From NCBI GenBank assembly GCA_900489925.1, contig UEHQ01000025.1, positions 1-39,754 on the forward strand: a stretch of 39,754 bases of DNA. Direction: 5' to 3'. The DNA is from Hyphomicrobiales bacterium. Lineage in GTDB: Bacteria > Pseudomonadota > Alphaproteobacteria > Rhizobiales > Rhizobiaceae. Below the pieces are notes generated by a model. It searched no databases. It was not told where the DNA came from and worked only from the letters and a program-made list of their open reading frames with translations. Below, in pieces: positions 16,564-26,731 of this stretch (position 1 is its first letter; every line of letters starts with the position of its first letter). Made by a program: the position numbers and the translations under genes.

Positions 16564-19500
16564 ATGTCTGTACGCTCGCTTTTCGCCATTTCTGCACTTA
16601 TTCTTTCAACCTTGACGGCGGGATATTCGGTCTTTGCTGCGGACGCCAAACGCGAGATCCAGACCGTCAAGGATGCCGACTATTTCGGCTTCGATCTGCG
16701 TACGGAGCAAAACGTCACGCTGGACCAGTGCAAGACCTCCTGCATCGGCGACAAGAGCTGCAAGGCCTTTACCTATAATCCGAAGGTGCAGTGGTGCTTT
16801 CTGAAATCCGACTTCAAGACGATGAACGCCTTCCCCGGCGCCATTGCCGGCAAGATCGTCGAGACGGCCGGCCAGCAGGAGCCGGATCTGGGTGCTGCCC
16901 CTCGCATCACCTTCCTCTCCGGCGACGTGCTGCAACAGGCACGGGACGACAAGGCAAACCTTGAGGTGGCCGACGACCAGCAGGGGCAATCGGCCGATAG
17001 CCTGATTGCCAATGCGCGGATCGACCTGACCTCCGGCAATGTCATCGATGCCTTGAAATCCTTCCGCAGTGCACTGGCCCTGACCCCTGACAACGCCGAC
17101 CTTTGGCTGGAAACCGCCCGAGCCGGCGACAGCTTCGTCAAGACCGACGACAACAATGGGAGCGACATCTACGGCCAGGCCGTATTGGATGCCGTCAACG
17201 GCTACGACCTGACGCGGACGACCACCAGGCGGGCGGATGCGCTTGTCGTTCTTGCCGCGGCTCTCGAGAAGAACACGAATTATCGCGCTGCCCTCAATGC
17301 GTACAAGGCAAGCCTGGCGCTCGTCAGTTCCAAGGATGTGCAGGCGGCATTTCTGCAGCTGAAGGCAACCCAGGGGTTCCGGATTACCGAACACACGGTC
17401 GACGCCGATAGCGCAACGCCCCGCGCCTGCGTCACCTTCTCTGAATCATTGATCAAGACGACCGACTATACGCCTTTCGTGACGCTGAACGGAGCCGCAC
17501 CGAAGGCGCTCGAGACAAAGGACAAGCAGATCTGCGTCGAGGGCCTGACGCACGGCGAGAACTACAAGATTGCCTTCCGCACGGGCCTCCCCTCCTCCGT
17601 CGACGAAGTGCTGGAAGCGCCGGTCAGCCTTGATATCTACGTCAAGGATCGGACCGCCAGCGTACGCTTCACCGGCGACAGCTTCGTGCTGCCGTCAACC
17701 GCCCGCCGCGGTATCCCGCTCGTTTCCGTCAACATGCCGTCGGCCAATCTGAAGCTCTACCGCATCGGCGATCGTGGGATCGCGCCACTTCTGACCAGCT
17801 CGCAGTTTCTGACCCAGCTCGACGGCTATAGCGCCCAGCGTATCCAGGACGAGAGTGGTGAATTGGTCTGGCAGGGCGCCATCGACATCGCCAATGACCT
17901 CAACAAGGACGTCGTCACCAGTTTCCCGGTGGACGAGGCGCTGCCCGAGCGCAAGCCCGGTGTCTATGTGCTGACCGCGACAGCTCCCAATGCGCCCGAT
18001 CAGGACTGGAACTCCCAGGCGACCCAATGGTTCGTGGTCTCCGACATCGGCGTGACAACCTACGCCGGAACGGATGGGCTGAATGTCTTTGCTCGTTCGC
18101 TTGCCACCGCCAAACCGATGGCGGGCGTTTCGCTGCAGCTGCTTGCCAAGAACAACGAGGTGCTCGGCACGGCAACGACCGACGACAATGGCCGCGCCAT
18201 CTTCACCGCCGGCCTCATTCGTGGCACCGCGGCGCTGACGCCGGCTGTCATCACCGCGAAGAACGGCACCTCGGATTATGTCTTCCTCGACATGACGCGC
18301 GCGGGCTTCGACCTTTCCGATCGCGGTGTGACCGGTCGTGCATCGCCCGGCGCAATCGACGTCCTGACCTGGACGGAACGCGGCATCTACCGCGTCGGTG
18401 AAACCGTTCATGCCTCCGCCCTTGCCAGAGATACGGACGGCAAGGCGATCGAAAACCTGCCGCTGACCTTCATCTTCCTGCGCCCCGACGGTGTCGAAGA
18501 TCGCAGGATCGTCAGCCAGACCAGCAACATCGGCGGATATACCATCGATTTTTCCGTTCAGGACAATGCCATGCGCGGCACCTGGACGATGAACGTGCAT
18601 ACCGACCCGAAGGGATCGCCGATTGCAACGAAGAGCTTCCTGGTCGATGACTTCGTGCCCGATCGGACCGACATGGAGATCAAGACCGAGGCCAAGGCAA
18701 TTGGCCCCGATACCCCGGCGACGATCAACATTTCCGGCAAGTATCTCTATGGCGCACCGGCCGCCAGCCTTGCGCTTGAAGGCGATGTCGTGATCAAGCC
18801 GACGCGCCAGGCGGACGCCTTCCCCGGCTATTTCTTCGGCCTTGCCGATGAAGAGGCAAGTGAAGATACGCGCCAGTCGATCGAGGGTCTGCCGGATCTG
18901 GATGAAAATGGCGAGGGTGTTACCGACCTGACGGTTGGCGACCTTCCGGCAACAACCCAGCTTCTCAACGCGACCGTCTATATCCGTATGCAGGAAGCAG
19001 GCGGTCGTGCCATCGAACGCTCGCTTGTCCTGCCGGTCAAGAACCAGGGGCCGATGATCGGCATCAAGCCGGAATTTACCGAGCTCGGCGAAAACTCGCT
19101 GGCAAACTTCACGGTTATCGGCGTCAGCGCCGACGGCCAGAAGCAGGACATGAAGGGCCTGCGCTGGAGGCTCTACAAGCTCAACCGCGACTACCAATGG
19201 TATCGCGACGGCACCGCGTGGAAATACGAGCCGGTCTACACTGCCGAGCAGGTCGGCAACGGCAATGTCGACGCCGGCATGGACGGCGCCAAGATCTCAT
19301 CGGCGGTCCAGTGGGGCCGCTATCGCCTGGAGGTCGAAAGTACCGAGACCGACGGGCCGACGTCGAGCGTCGAGTTCGACGCCGGCTGGTTCGTGCAGGC
19401 GACGTCGACGGAAACACCTGACGGCCTGGAGATCGCTCTCGACAAGGACAGCTACAAGGTCGGCGATACGGCCAAGCTGAAGGTTACGTCGCGCTATGCC

Positions 19501-22035
19501 GGCGAGCTGATGGTCGCCGCTGGGACCGAAACGCTCGTTGCGGTGCAGAACGCGTCGATTGGCGACACGGGTGGCGAGGTGGATATTCCCGTCACCGCCG
19601 ACTGGGGCGCGGGCGCCTACGTCACCGCCACCTTGTTCCGGCCCGGCGATGCGCAAGATAGTCACATGCCGATGCGTGCCATCGGTGTGAAATGGCTGAA
19701 GGTCGATCCGGCCGATCGCGCGCTGCAGGTCAACATCGACGCGCCTGAAAAAATGCTACCGCGCGGATCGCTTCCCATCAGCCTTGTGGTTACAGGTGCG
19801 GGCGCCAATGAGGATGCCTATGTCACTGTCGCCGCAGTCGATGTCGGCATTCTCAATCTCACACGCTACGACCCGCCAAACCCCGAGGATTGGTATTTCG
19901 GCCAGCGACAGCTCGGCCTGGAAATCCGCGACCTCTATGGCCGGCTGATCGATGGCTCCCTGGGCGCGACCGGCAAGCTCAGAACCGGCGGCGACGGCGG
20001 GGCGATCGCGTTGCAGGCGAGCCCGCCGACCCAGAAACTGGTCGCCTTCTTCTCCGGTCCGATCAAGCTCGACGCCGAAGGCAAGGCAAAGGTCAGCTTC
20101 GACATTCCCCAATTCAACGGCACCGCGCGCCTCATGGCGGTGGCGTGGTCGGAATCGGGCGTCGGTCATGAGACGCGGGATGTGATCATCCGCGATCCTG
20201 TTGTCGTGACAGCCAGCCTGCCACGCTTCCTGGCGCCCGGCGACAAGTCGCAACTGCGACTTGATATCGCCAACACCGACGCGCCTGCCGGCGACTACAA
20301 GCTCGCGGTAACCGGCAATGATGCCGTCGGCATCGACAACGGTGCGCAGACGATCCGGCTGGACGCTGGCGCCAAATCGGCGCTGACGCTTGCCGTCACC
20401 GGCCTGCAGCCGGGCAACGGCAGCGTTTCGATCAACCTGTCGGACGCATCGGGGCTTTCTCTGGATCAGTCGGTCGACGTTCCCGTTCGGCCTGCGGTTC
20501 TGCCTGTCACGGAGCGGCGCGTGCTTGCGCTGAAGCCAGGAGCGAAGCTGACGGTGGATAAGGCGCTGCTGGCAGACAGCGTGCTGCCGGGCGCGTCGGT
20601 GAGCGTCAGCGTCACCCGCTCGGCTGCCTTCGACATCCCTGCGCTTCTGATGTCGCTGGATCGCTATCCCTTCGGTTGCGCGGAGCAGACGACCAGCCGG
20701 GCGCTGCCTCTGCTCTATCTGAGCGAGCTTGCAGAACAAGCCGGGCTGGAGGACGATGCGGATGTCAAGAAGCGCGTTCAGGATGCCATCTACCGCGTTC
20801 TCTCCTATCAGGCTTCGGCCGGCAGCTTCGGTCTCTGGGGACCCGATAGCGGAGATCTCTGGCTCGATTCCTACGTCACCGACTTCCTGACGCGTGCTCG
20901 TGAACAGAAGTACGACGTGCCGGACCGGGCGTTGGCCCAGGCGCTCGAAAATCTGCAGAATGCCCTGAGCTACGACGTCAACGTCAAGGACCAGGGCGAT
21001 CAGATCGCCTATGCGCTCTATGTGCTGGCCCGCAACAAGAAGGCCGCGATCAGCGACCTGCGCTACTACGCGGATACGATGATCAACGACTTCCCGACGC
21101 CGCTTGCCAAGGCGCACATAGCCGCAGCACTAGCGCTCTACGGCGACGCGACGCGCTCGAAGAACATCTTCGTGGACGCATTGCAGATGTCACAGCAATC
21201 GATGGTGACGAGGGTCAATCTCTCGCGCACCGACTATGGCTCGGTTCTACGCGACGGCGCCGCGATCCTGGCGCTCGCCGCCGAAAGCCGCCCTGTGCCG
21301 CCGGTGGTGCCGGAGCTTGCCAAGGCTGTCGCAAAGGAATGGGAGCGCAGCAAGTATACGAGCACACAGGAGCAGGCATGGATGCTCCTTGCCGCCCGCG
21401 CGATCCAGGGTGGCGACGACTCCCTGAAACTCGACGTCAACGGTGCGCTGCACAGCGGCGCCTACATGGCCCGCATGACCGGTGACGCATTGATGGGTCA
21501 TCCCCTGACGCTGACCAACCAGACGGGTGATGCGGTATCGGCCGTCGTGACGACCGTTGCGGCGCCTGCTTTTCCGCTGCCTGCGGGCGGCGACGGTTTT
21601 GCCATCGATCGCACCTACTACACTCTGGATGGCGAGCAGGCGAACGTCACCGAAGCCAAGCAGAACGAGCGCTATGTCGTCGTTCTGCATGTGACCGAAA
21701 CCAACCAGTGGCCATCACGGATCGTCATTACCGATCTGCTGCCGGCCGGCTTCCAGATCGACAATCCGAGCCTGGTCGACAGTGCCCAACTGACGAATTT
21801 CGACTGGATCGGCGAGGTTTCGGCCGCGCACACCGAATTCCGGAACGACCGGTTCGTAGCGGCATTCAACCGCAGCGCGGACGACAATCGCGAAATCAAC
21901 GTCGCCTATGTCGTGCGTGCCGTTACTCCAGGCGTCTACGATCATCCGGCCGCCAATGTCGAGGACATGTACCGGCCGCAACTCTCGGCCCGCACGGCAA
22001 CCGGCAAGATGGAGGTCGTGGCGGCACAGCCATGA
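16564..22035 (+). CDS. Bacterial alpha-2-macroglobulin with N-terminal PAN and TPR-like parts
   Basis: 1823 residues. A signal peptide of about 25 residues lacks a lipobox, unlike the lipoprotein YfhM of E. coli. A PAN/apple-like domain follows (about 32-100; C56, C60, C66, C78), then helical TPR-like repeats (about 140-260, for example ALKSFRSALALTPDNADLW). The rest is the macroglobulin-domain array with the bait region and the thioester domain. The thioester motif is C1372-A-E-Q1375 in YPFGCAEQTTSRALPLLYL, so the protein should be able to trap attacking proteases covalently in the periplasm. The C-terminal part resembles the receptor-binding-like domain. The gene is joined to pbpC by an ATGA overlap, the same partnership as in E. 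coli yfhM-pbpC, suggesting defence when the wall is breached. The ribosome site is GGGGGGAA before ATG. Confidence 0.93.
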   Translation: MSVRSLFAISALILSTLTAGYSVFAADAKREIQTVKDADYFGFDLRTEQNVTLDQCKTSCIGDKSCKAFTYNPKVQWCFLKSDFKTMNAFPGAIAGKIVETAGQQEPDLGAAPRITFLSGDVLQQARDDKANLEVADDQQGQSADSLIANARIDLTSGNVIDALKSFRSALALTPDNADLWLETARAGDSFVKTDDNNGSDIYGQAVLDAVNGYDLTRTTTRRADALVVLAAALEKNTNYRAALNAYKASLALVSSKDVQAAFLQLKATQGFRITEHTVDADSATPRACVTFSESLIKTTDYTPFVTLNGAAPKALETKDKQICVEGLTHGENYKIAFRTGLPSSVDEVLEAPVSLDIYVKDRTASVRFTGDSFVLPSTARRGIPLVSVNMPSANLKLYRIGDRGIAPLLTSSQFLTQLDGYSAQRIQDESGELVWQGAIDIANDLNKDVVTSFPVDEALPERKPGVYVLTATAPNAPDQDWNSQATQWFVVSDIGVTTYAGTDGLNVFARSLATAKPMAGVSLQLLAKNNEVLGTATTDDNGRAIFTAGLIRGTAALTPAVITAKNGTSDYVFLDMTRAGFDLSDRGVTGRASPGAIDVLTWTERGIYRVGETVHASALARDTDGKAIENLPLTFIFLRPDGVEDRRIVSQTSNIGGYTIDFSVQDNAMRGTWTMNVHTDPKGSPIATKSFLVDDFVPDRTDMEIKTEAKAIGPDTPATINISGKYLYGAPAASLALEGDVVIKPTRQADAFPGYFFGLADEEASEDTRQSIEGLPDLDENGEGVTDLTVGDLPATTQLLNATVYIRMQEAGGRAIERSLVLPVKNQGPMIGIKPEFTELGENSLANFTVIGVSADGQKQDMKGLRWRLYKLNRDYQWYRDGTAWKYEPVYTAEQVGNGNVDAGMDGAKISSAVQWGRYRLEVESTETDGPTSSVEFDAGWFVQATSTETPDGLEIALDKDSYKVGDTAKLKVTSRYAGELMVAAGTETLVAVQNASIGDTGGEVDIPVTADWGAGAYVTATLFRPGDAQDSHMPMRAIGVKWLKVDPADRALQVNIDAPEKMLPRGSLPISLVVTGAGANEDAYVTVAAVDVGILNLTRYDPPNPEDWYFGQRQLGLEIRDLYGRLIDGSLGATGKLRTGGDGGAIALQASPPTQKLVAFFSGPIKLDAEGKAKVSFDIPQFNGTARLMAVAWSESGVGHETRDVIIRDPVVVTASLPRFLAPGDKSQLRLDIANTDAPAGDYKLAVTGNDAVGIDNGAQTIRLDAGAKSALTLAVTGLQPGNGSVSINLSDASGLSLDQSVDVPVRPAVLPVTERRVLALKPGAKLTVDKALLADSVLPGASVSVSVTRSAAFDIPALLMSLDRYPFGCAEQTTSRALPLLYLSELAEQAGLEDDADVKKRVQDAIYRVLSYQASAGSFGLWGPDSGDLWLDSYVTDFLTRAREQKYDVPDRALAQALENLQNALSYDVNVKDQGDQIAYALYVLARNKKAAISDLRYYADTMINDFPTPLAKAHIAAALALYGDATRSKNIFVDALQMSQQSMVTRVNLSRTDYGSVLRDGAAILALAAESRPVPPVVPELAKAVAKEWERSKYTSTQEQAWMLLAARAIQGGDDSLKLDVNGALHSGAYMARMTGDALMGHPLTLTNQTGDAVSAVVTTVAAPAFPLPAGGDGFAIDRTYYTLDGEQANVTEAKQNERYVVVLHVTETNQWPSRIVITDLLPAGFQIDNPSLVDSAQLTNFDWIGEVSAAHTEFRNDRFVAAFNRSADDNREINVAYVVRAVTPGVYDHPAANVEDMYRPQLSARTATGKMEVVAAQP

Positions 22036-24110
22036 GACGGAAGCGAACAGTCGCGATCGCAGCTACGGCGGGCATCCTGCTTGCCGGCGGCGCCGTGCTC
22101 GCTCTCCTTGCACTGGACAAGGCGTTTCCGCCTCCGCTCGACACGGCCAGCGTCTCGGCCGAAGTGCTCGATGCGGACGGTGAGCTTCTGCGCGCCTTCG
22201 CGACCGAAGAAGGCAGATGGCGGTTGAAGACGAAAGCCGACGATGTCGATCCGCAATTCTTGAAGATTCTGGTTGCCTACGAGGACCGGCGTTTTTACGA
22301 GCACGGCGGCGTCGACCCCTGGGCCATCGGCCGCGCCGCGTTCCAGCTTGTCACCAACGGTCGCATCGTCTCGGGTGCCTCCACCTTGTCGATGCAGGTG
22401 GCAAGGTTGATCGAGCCGCGCCAAGGCCGCTCGCTGTCGGCAAAGCTGTTGCAGGTGGCACGCGCAATACAGATCGAGCGGCGGCTATCCAAGCAAGAGA
22501 TCCTCAACCTCTATCTCACCCATGCGCCCTATGGCGGCAACCTGGAGGGTGTCCGCGCCGCAAGCCTTGCCTACTTCGGCAAGGAGCCAAAACGCCTGAC
22601 AGTGGCGCAGGCGGCCCTGCTGGTTGCCCTTCCGCAATTGCCGGAGAAACGCCGGCCCGATCGCAACCTTGCAGCCGCTGAAACAGCGCGCAAACGCGTA
22701 CTTGAGCGCCCCGCGGTCGTCGAGGCCGTCGGAGATGGCGAAGCGCAACGCGCCGAGGCAGTCCTCGTTCCGGCAAGGCGGATGCAACTACCATCACTCG
22801 CTGCCCACGTCGCGGAAGCGGCGCTGCGCAAGCAACCCGGCGTCTCGACACACCAGACGACATTGAAGAAACGGGTGCAGGAGGGTCTTGAAAGCGTGGC
22901 CCGCGCCGCATCCCTCAAGCTCGGGCCGAAGCTCTCCCTGGCAATGGTGATGGCGGATGCCCAGTCGGGCGAGATCGTGGGCGAGGTCGGCTCCGCCGAC
23001 TATTTCGACGCAAGCCGTTCCGGCTGGATCGACATGACGCGTGTCAATCGCTCGCCCGGATCGACGCTCAAGCCGTTCATTTATGGCCTTGCTTTCGAGG
23101 AGGGTCTGGTCAGCCAGGAAACGATCATCGAAGACAGGCCGGCCGATTTCTTCGGATACCGGCCGCGGAATTTCGACATGAGCTACCAGGGTGACGTGAC
23201 GATCCGCGATGCGCTCCAGCTCTCGCTCAACGTTCCGGCCGTCAAGTTGCTGGACGCCGTCAATCCGGCCAAGCTCCTCGTGCGGTTCCGCAGGGCCGAA
23301 GTGCGTCCCGTTCTGCCGCCCAACGAAACGCCGGGGCTTGCGATCGGGCTGGGTGGTGTCGGCGTTACCCTGAAGGATCTCGTTCAGCTCTACACCGCGC
23401 TTGCCAACCGAGGCCAACCCGTCAGGATCGGGGACGGCGTGCTCAGCCAACCCGGCAAGATCGACGGCGAGGCGCTGCTGGAGCCGGTGGCTGTCTGGAA
23501 CGTCACGGATATCCTGTCAGGCGTCATTCCGCCGGCAGGCGCCCCGCAACGCGGCATCGCCTACAAGACCGGCACCAGCTACGGCTATCGCGACGCATGG
23601 TCGGTCGGCTATGACGGGCGCTATGTGCTGGGCGTGTGGGTCGGGCGGCCTGACAACGGCGCGGTACCTGGGCTGACCGGCTACGGCACGGCCGCACCGA
23701 TCCTGTTCGAAGGCTTCGCGAAATCCGGTCTCGCGACGACGCCCCTGCCCCACCCCCCTTCCGGTGCGGTGCGGATCGCGCAGGCGCAGCTGCCGATCAG
23801 CCAGCGCCGCTTCGCGATCAATCCGAGCGGCCTTCTCTCAACGTCCGGCCGTGAACCGGCTCCGCAGATCGTCTACCCGCCGGAGGGCGCGCATGTCGAT
23901 CTCGGCGCCAAGGGCGGAGCGCTTTCGCCGCTGATGCTGAAGCTGCAAGGCGGGCGGGCACCGTTCCGCTGGCTTGCGAACGGCAAGCCCCTGCCGGACA
24001 TTTCGCGCCGCAGGACCAACCAGTGGATGCCGGATGGCGGTGGATATTCCAAGCTTACGGTGATTGACGCCATGGGGCGGGCCGCAAGCGTCGGCGTGTT
24101 CATCGACTGA
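22032..24110 (+). CDS. pbpC: Penicillin-binding protein 1C (glycosyltransferase/transpeptidase)
   Basis: 692 residues. One N-terminal membrane anchor (about 7-28) is followed by a GT51 transglycosylase domain with E84 in AYEDRRFYEHGG and SGASTLSMQVARL. The transpeptidase domain has S344 and K347 (SPGSTLKPF), SLN, and K512 in KTGTS. The C-terminal 90 residues form the BiPBP_C domain (PPEGAHVDL to VFID) typical of PbpC and thought to contact the macroglobulin partner. The reading frame is open upstream inside the macroglobulin gene, but the ATG at 22032 gives the proper anchor and overlaps its stop as ATGA. It polymerises and cross-links peptidoglycan on the periplasmic face. Confidence 0.95.
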   Translation: MRRKRTVAIAATAGILLAGGAVLALLALDKAFPPPLDTASVSAEVLDADGELLRAFATEEGRWRLKTKADDVDPQFLKILVAYEDRRFYEHGGVDPWAIGRAAFQLVTNGRIVSGASTLSMQVARLIEPRQGRSLSAKLLQVARAIQIERRLSKQEILNLYLTHAPYGGNLEGVRAASLAYFGKEPKRLTVAQAALLVALPQLPEKRRPDRNLAAAETARKRVLERPAVVEAVGDGEAQRAEAVLVPARRMQLPSLAAHVAEAALRKQPGVSTHQTTLKKRVQEGLESVARAASLKLGPKLSLAMVMADAQSGEIVGEVGSADYFDASRSGWIDMTRVNRSPGSTLKPFIYGLAFEEGLVSQETIIEDRPADFFGYRPRNFDMSYQGDVTIRDALQLSLNVPAVKLLDAVNPAKLLVRFRRAEVRPVLPPNETPGLAIGLGGVGVTLKDLVQLYTALANRGQPVRIGDGVLSQPGKIDGEALLEPVAVWNVTDILSGVIPPAGAPQRGIAYKTGTSYGYRDAWSVGYDGRYVLGVWVGRPDNGAVPGLTGYGTAAPILFEGFAKSGLATTPLPHPPSGAVRIAQAQLPISQRRFAINPSGLLSTSGREPAPQIVYPPEGAHVDLGAKGGALSPLMLKLQGGRAPFRWLANGKPLPDISRRRTNQWMPDGGGYSKLTVIDAMGRAASVGVFID

Positions 24111-24154
24111 CGGAGCGGGCAGCCGAGCGAACGCGTCGCGTTCAAATTTTCCGC

Positions 24155-24185
24155 TTGACCTTCCAGTTGCTGGAAGGTTCATAAG
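24155..24185 (+). promoter_or_regulatory. CueR/HmrR-controlled copper promoter with 19-bp spacer
   Basis: A -35 box TTGACC (24155-24160) and a -10 box CATAAG (24180-24185) are separated by 19 bp, the over-long spacing of MerR-family promoters. The spacer region carries a perfect dyad ACCTTCCAG-TTG-CTGGAAGGT at 24158-24178, which matches the CueR operator type. It should drive copA-cueR when Cu(I) binds the regulator encoded at 26732. Confidence 0.92.
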
Positions 24186-24220
24186 CCTATCCACTGCCCC
24201 AGTGGGCGAAGGAGAATCTT

Positions 24221-26722
24221 ATGGACAACAAGCACTCGCACCATCCTGATCATTGCCATGGAAGTCATCGGCATGACGAACCAGGCGCGCCTGTCGTCCG
24301 CGATCCGGTTTGCGGGATGACTGTCGATCCAAACGCCGGAAAGCCCTCGCTGGTCTACAACGGACAGACCTATCATTTTTGCTCCGCGGGCTGCCGGAGC
24401 AAATTCGAGGCCTCGCCCGAGGATTATCGGACAGCCAAGGATCCCGTCTGCGGCATGAGCGTTGACCGCGCGACCGCCGCGCACTTCCTGAAGCACGATG
24501 GCGAGAAGTTCTATTTCTGCTCTGCCGGCTGCAAGACGAAGTTCGAGGCCGACGCGGAAGCCTACCGCGACGGCACCAAACCGGCGGCCAAGCCTGTGCC
24601 AAAGGGCACGCTCTACACCTGCCCGATGCATCCAGAGGTCATCAGTGACCATCCAGGCGATTGCCCGAAATGCGGAATGGCGCTGGAACCAATGGGCATC
24701 CCACCGGCTGACGAAGGCCCCAATCCCGAACTTGTCGATTTCACACGACGCCTGTGGATCAGCGCGACGTTGTCCGTGCCGCTGCTCGTGCTCAGCATGG
24801 GCCCAATGGTCGGCCTGCCGCTGCGTGATTGGATAGGTGAACCGCTATCGACCTGGCTCGAATTGCTGCTGGCAACACCCGTCGTCCTCTGGGCGGCCCT
24901 CCCCTTCTTCCGGCGCGCATGGGCCTCGGTCATCAACCGCAGCCCCAACATGTGGACCCTGATCGGGCTCGGTGTCGCAACCGCCTATGTCTACAGTGTC
25001 GTGGCGACCCTGATGCCTGGCATCTTCCCGCATACGTTCAGCGGTCATGGCGGCGCTGTTCCCGTCTATTTCGAAGCCGCAGCCGTCATCGTCGCCCTCG
25101 TCTTCATCGGCCAGGTGCTGGAATTGAAGGCCCGTGAACGCACGGGCTCGGCAATTCGCGCCTTGCTCGATCTCGCCCCGAAGACGGCACGTCGTCTGGC
25201 AGCGGATGGTGCGGAAACCGATATCGCCGTGGACGATGTGGTGGTCGGCGACCGCCTGCGTGTTCGCCCGGGCGAACGGATTCCCGTGGATGGAACGATC
25301 AGCGAGGGTCAGTCGACAGTCGATGAATCCATGATCTCAGGCGAGCCGATGCCGGTGGAAAAGGAAACGGGTGCGCCGCTCACCGGTGGCACCATCAACG
25401 GCAACGGCACGCTGGTCATGACAGCCGAGAAGGTCGGCGCGGACACCACCCTGTCGCGGATCGTCGACATGGTAGCCAAGGCTCAGCGCTCGCGCGCGCC
25501 GATCCAGGGAGCGGTCGACCGTGTCTCCGCCGTCTTCGTCCCGGCCGTGGTCGCCGCGGCCATTGCCGCGTTCCTCGTGTGGGCTTTCGTCGGCCCCGAA
25601 CCCCGCATGGCACATGCGCTGCTTGCCGCGGTGGCGGTGCTGATCATCGCCTGCCCCTGTGCATTGGGCCTTGCAACACCGATGTCGATCATGATCGCGA
25701 CCGGCCGCGGCGCACAGGAAGGGGTCTTGATCAAGGATGCTGAAGCGCTCGAGCGTTTCGCCAAGGTTGATACCCTGATCGTCGACAAGACCGGCACCCT
25801 CACCGAAGGTAAGCCGAAATTGACCGATGTCGTCCCATTCGGCATCATCGAGGCTAGCGAGCTTCTGCGTTTGGCCGCCAGCCTCGAGCGCGGCTCGGAG
25901 CATCCGCTGGCGGAAGCGATCGTTGCCGGCGCACAGGAGGCTGGTGTCTCCCTGCTCGATGTCAGCGACTTCCGATCCATCACGGGCAAGGGCGTGGAAG
26001 GCAAGGCAGGCGCTGCAACCGTGGCCCTCGGCAATGCCGCCATGATGGCGGCGCTCAAGATTGATGTGGAGCCGCTCGCCGGCCAGATCCAATCGCTCCG
26101 GGACGCGGGCAAGACGGTGATGTTCGTTGTCGTCGACCAGAACCTCGCAGGCTTCGTCGCAGTCGCCGATCGCATCAAGCCCACGACCGCGGCGGCGATC
26201 AAGGCGCTGCACGACACCGGCTTGAAGATCATTATGGCGACCGGCGACAACGAGAGAACCGCACGGGCCGTGGCAGCGAGCCTCGGGATCGACGAGGTTC
26301 GCGCCGACGTTCTTCCCGAGGGCAAGAAAGCCCTGATAGATGAGTTGCATGCCAGGGGTGCGGTCGTCGCCATGGCCGGTGATGGCGTCAACGATGCGCC
26401 GGCGCTCGCAGCGGCCGATGTCGGTATCGCCATGGGCACGGGAGCGGATGTCGCAATGGAAAGCGCCGGCATCACGCTGGTGAAAGGCGACCTCAACGGC
26501 ATCGTCCGCGCCCGGCGGCTGGCAGAAGCAACGATGCGCAACATCCGCCAGAACCTGGGCTTCGCCTTCGGTTACAATGCTCTTGGGGTTCCGCTTGCCG
26601 CAGGCGTGCTCTATCCGGTTTTCGGCCTCCTGCTCTCGCCGATGATTGCAGCTGCGGCCATGAGCCTTTCGTCCGTCTCCGTCATCAGCAACGCGTTGCG
26701 GCTGCGGTTCGCCAAACTCTAG
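24221..26722 (+). CDS. copA: Copper-exporting P1B-type ATPase with two YHS domains
   Basis: 833 residues. A His-rich tail (HSHHPDHCHGSHRHD) is followed by two YHS domains (about 28-70 and 74-116, each with DPVCGM and FCSAGC), then a heavy-metal-binding zinc-ribbon-like part (YTCPMHP at 132-138, CPKCGM at 148-153). There is no classical GMTCxxC HMA domain. The ATPase core has C478-P-C480 in the membrane, the phosphorylation site D522 in DKTGT, SEHPLAEA, and GDGVNDAPAL. The enzyme pumps Cu(I) from the cytosol. YHS domains are thought to bind copper and may act with CopA proteins linked to oxidase assembly. AGGAG precedes the ATG; the regulator gene follows after 9 bp. Confidence 0.95.
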   Translation: MDNKHSHHPDHCHGSHRHDEPGAPVVRDPVCGMTVDPNAGKPSLVYNGQTYHFCSAGCRSKFEASPEDYRTAKDPVCGMSVDRATAAHFLKHDGEKFYFCSAGCKTKFEADAEAYRDGTKPAAKPVPKGTLYTCPMHPEVISDHPGDCPKCGMALEPMGIPPADEGPNPELVDFTRRLWISATLSVPLLVLSMGPMVGLPLRDWIGEPLSTWLELLLATPVVLWAALPFFRRAWASVINRSPNMWTLIGLGVATAYVYSVVATLMPGIFPHTFSGHGGAVPVYFEAAAVIVALVFIGQVLELKARERTGSAIRALLDLAPKTARRLAADGAETDIAVDDVVVGDRLRVRPGERIPVDGTISEGQSTVDESMISGEPMPVEKETGAPLTGGTINGNGTLVMTAEKVGADTTLSRIVDMVAKAQRSRAPIQGAVDRVSAVFVPAVVAAAIAAFLVWAFVGPEPRMAHALLAAVAVLIIACPCALGLATPMSIMIATGRGAQEGVLIKDAEALERFAKVDTLIVDKTGTLTEGKPKLTDVVPFGIIEASELLRLAASLERGSEHPLAEAIVAGAQEAGVSLLDVSDFRSITGKGVEGKAGAATVALGNAAMMAALKIDVEPLAGQIQSLRDAGKTVMFVVVDQNLAGFVAVADRIKPTTAAAIKALHDTGLKIIMATGDNERTARAVAASLGIDEVRADVLPEGKKALIDELHARGAVVAMAGDGVNDAPALAAADVGIAMGTGADVAMESAGITLVKGDLNGIVRARRLAEATMRNIRQNLGFAFGYNALGVPLAAGVLYPVFGLLLSPMIAAAAMSLSSVSVISNALRLRFAKL

Positions 26723-26731
26723 GAGGGTGCC

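Noticed and set aside
17695..19197. 500-codon open frame on the minus strand
   Set aside because: Shadow of the macroglobulin gene; the same holds for 19756-21117 minus.
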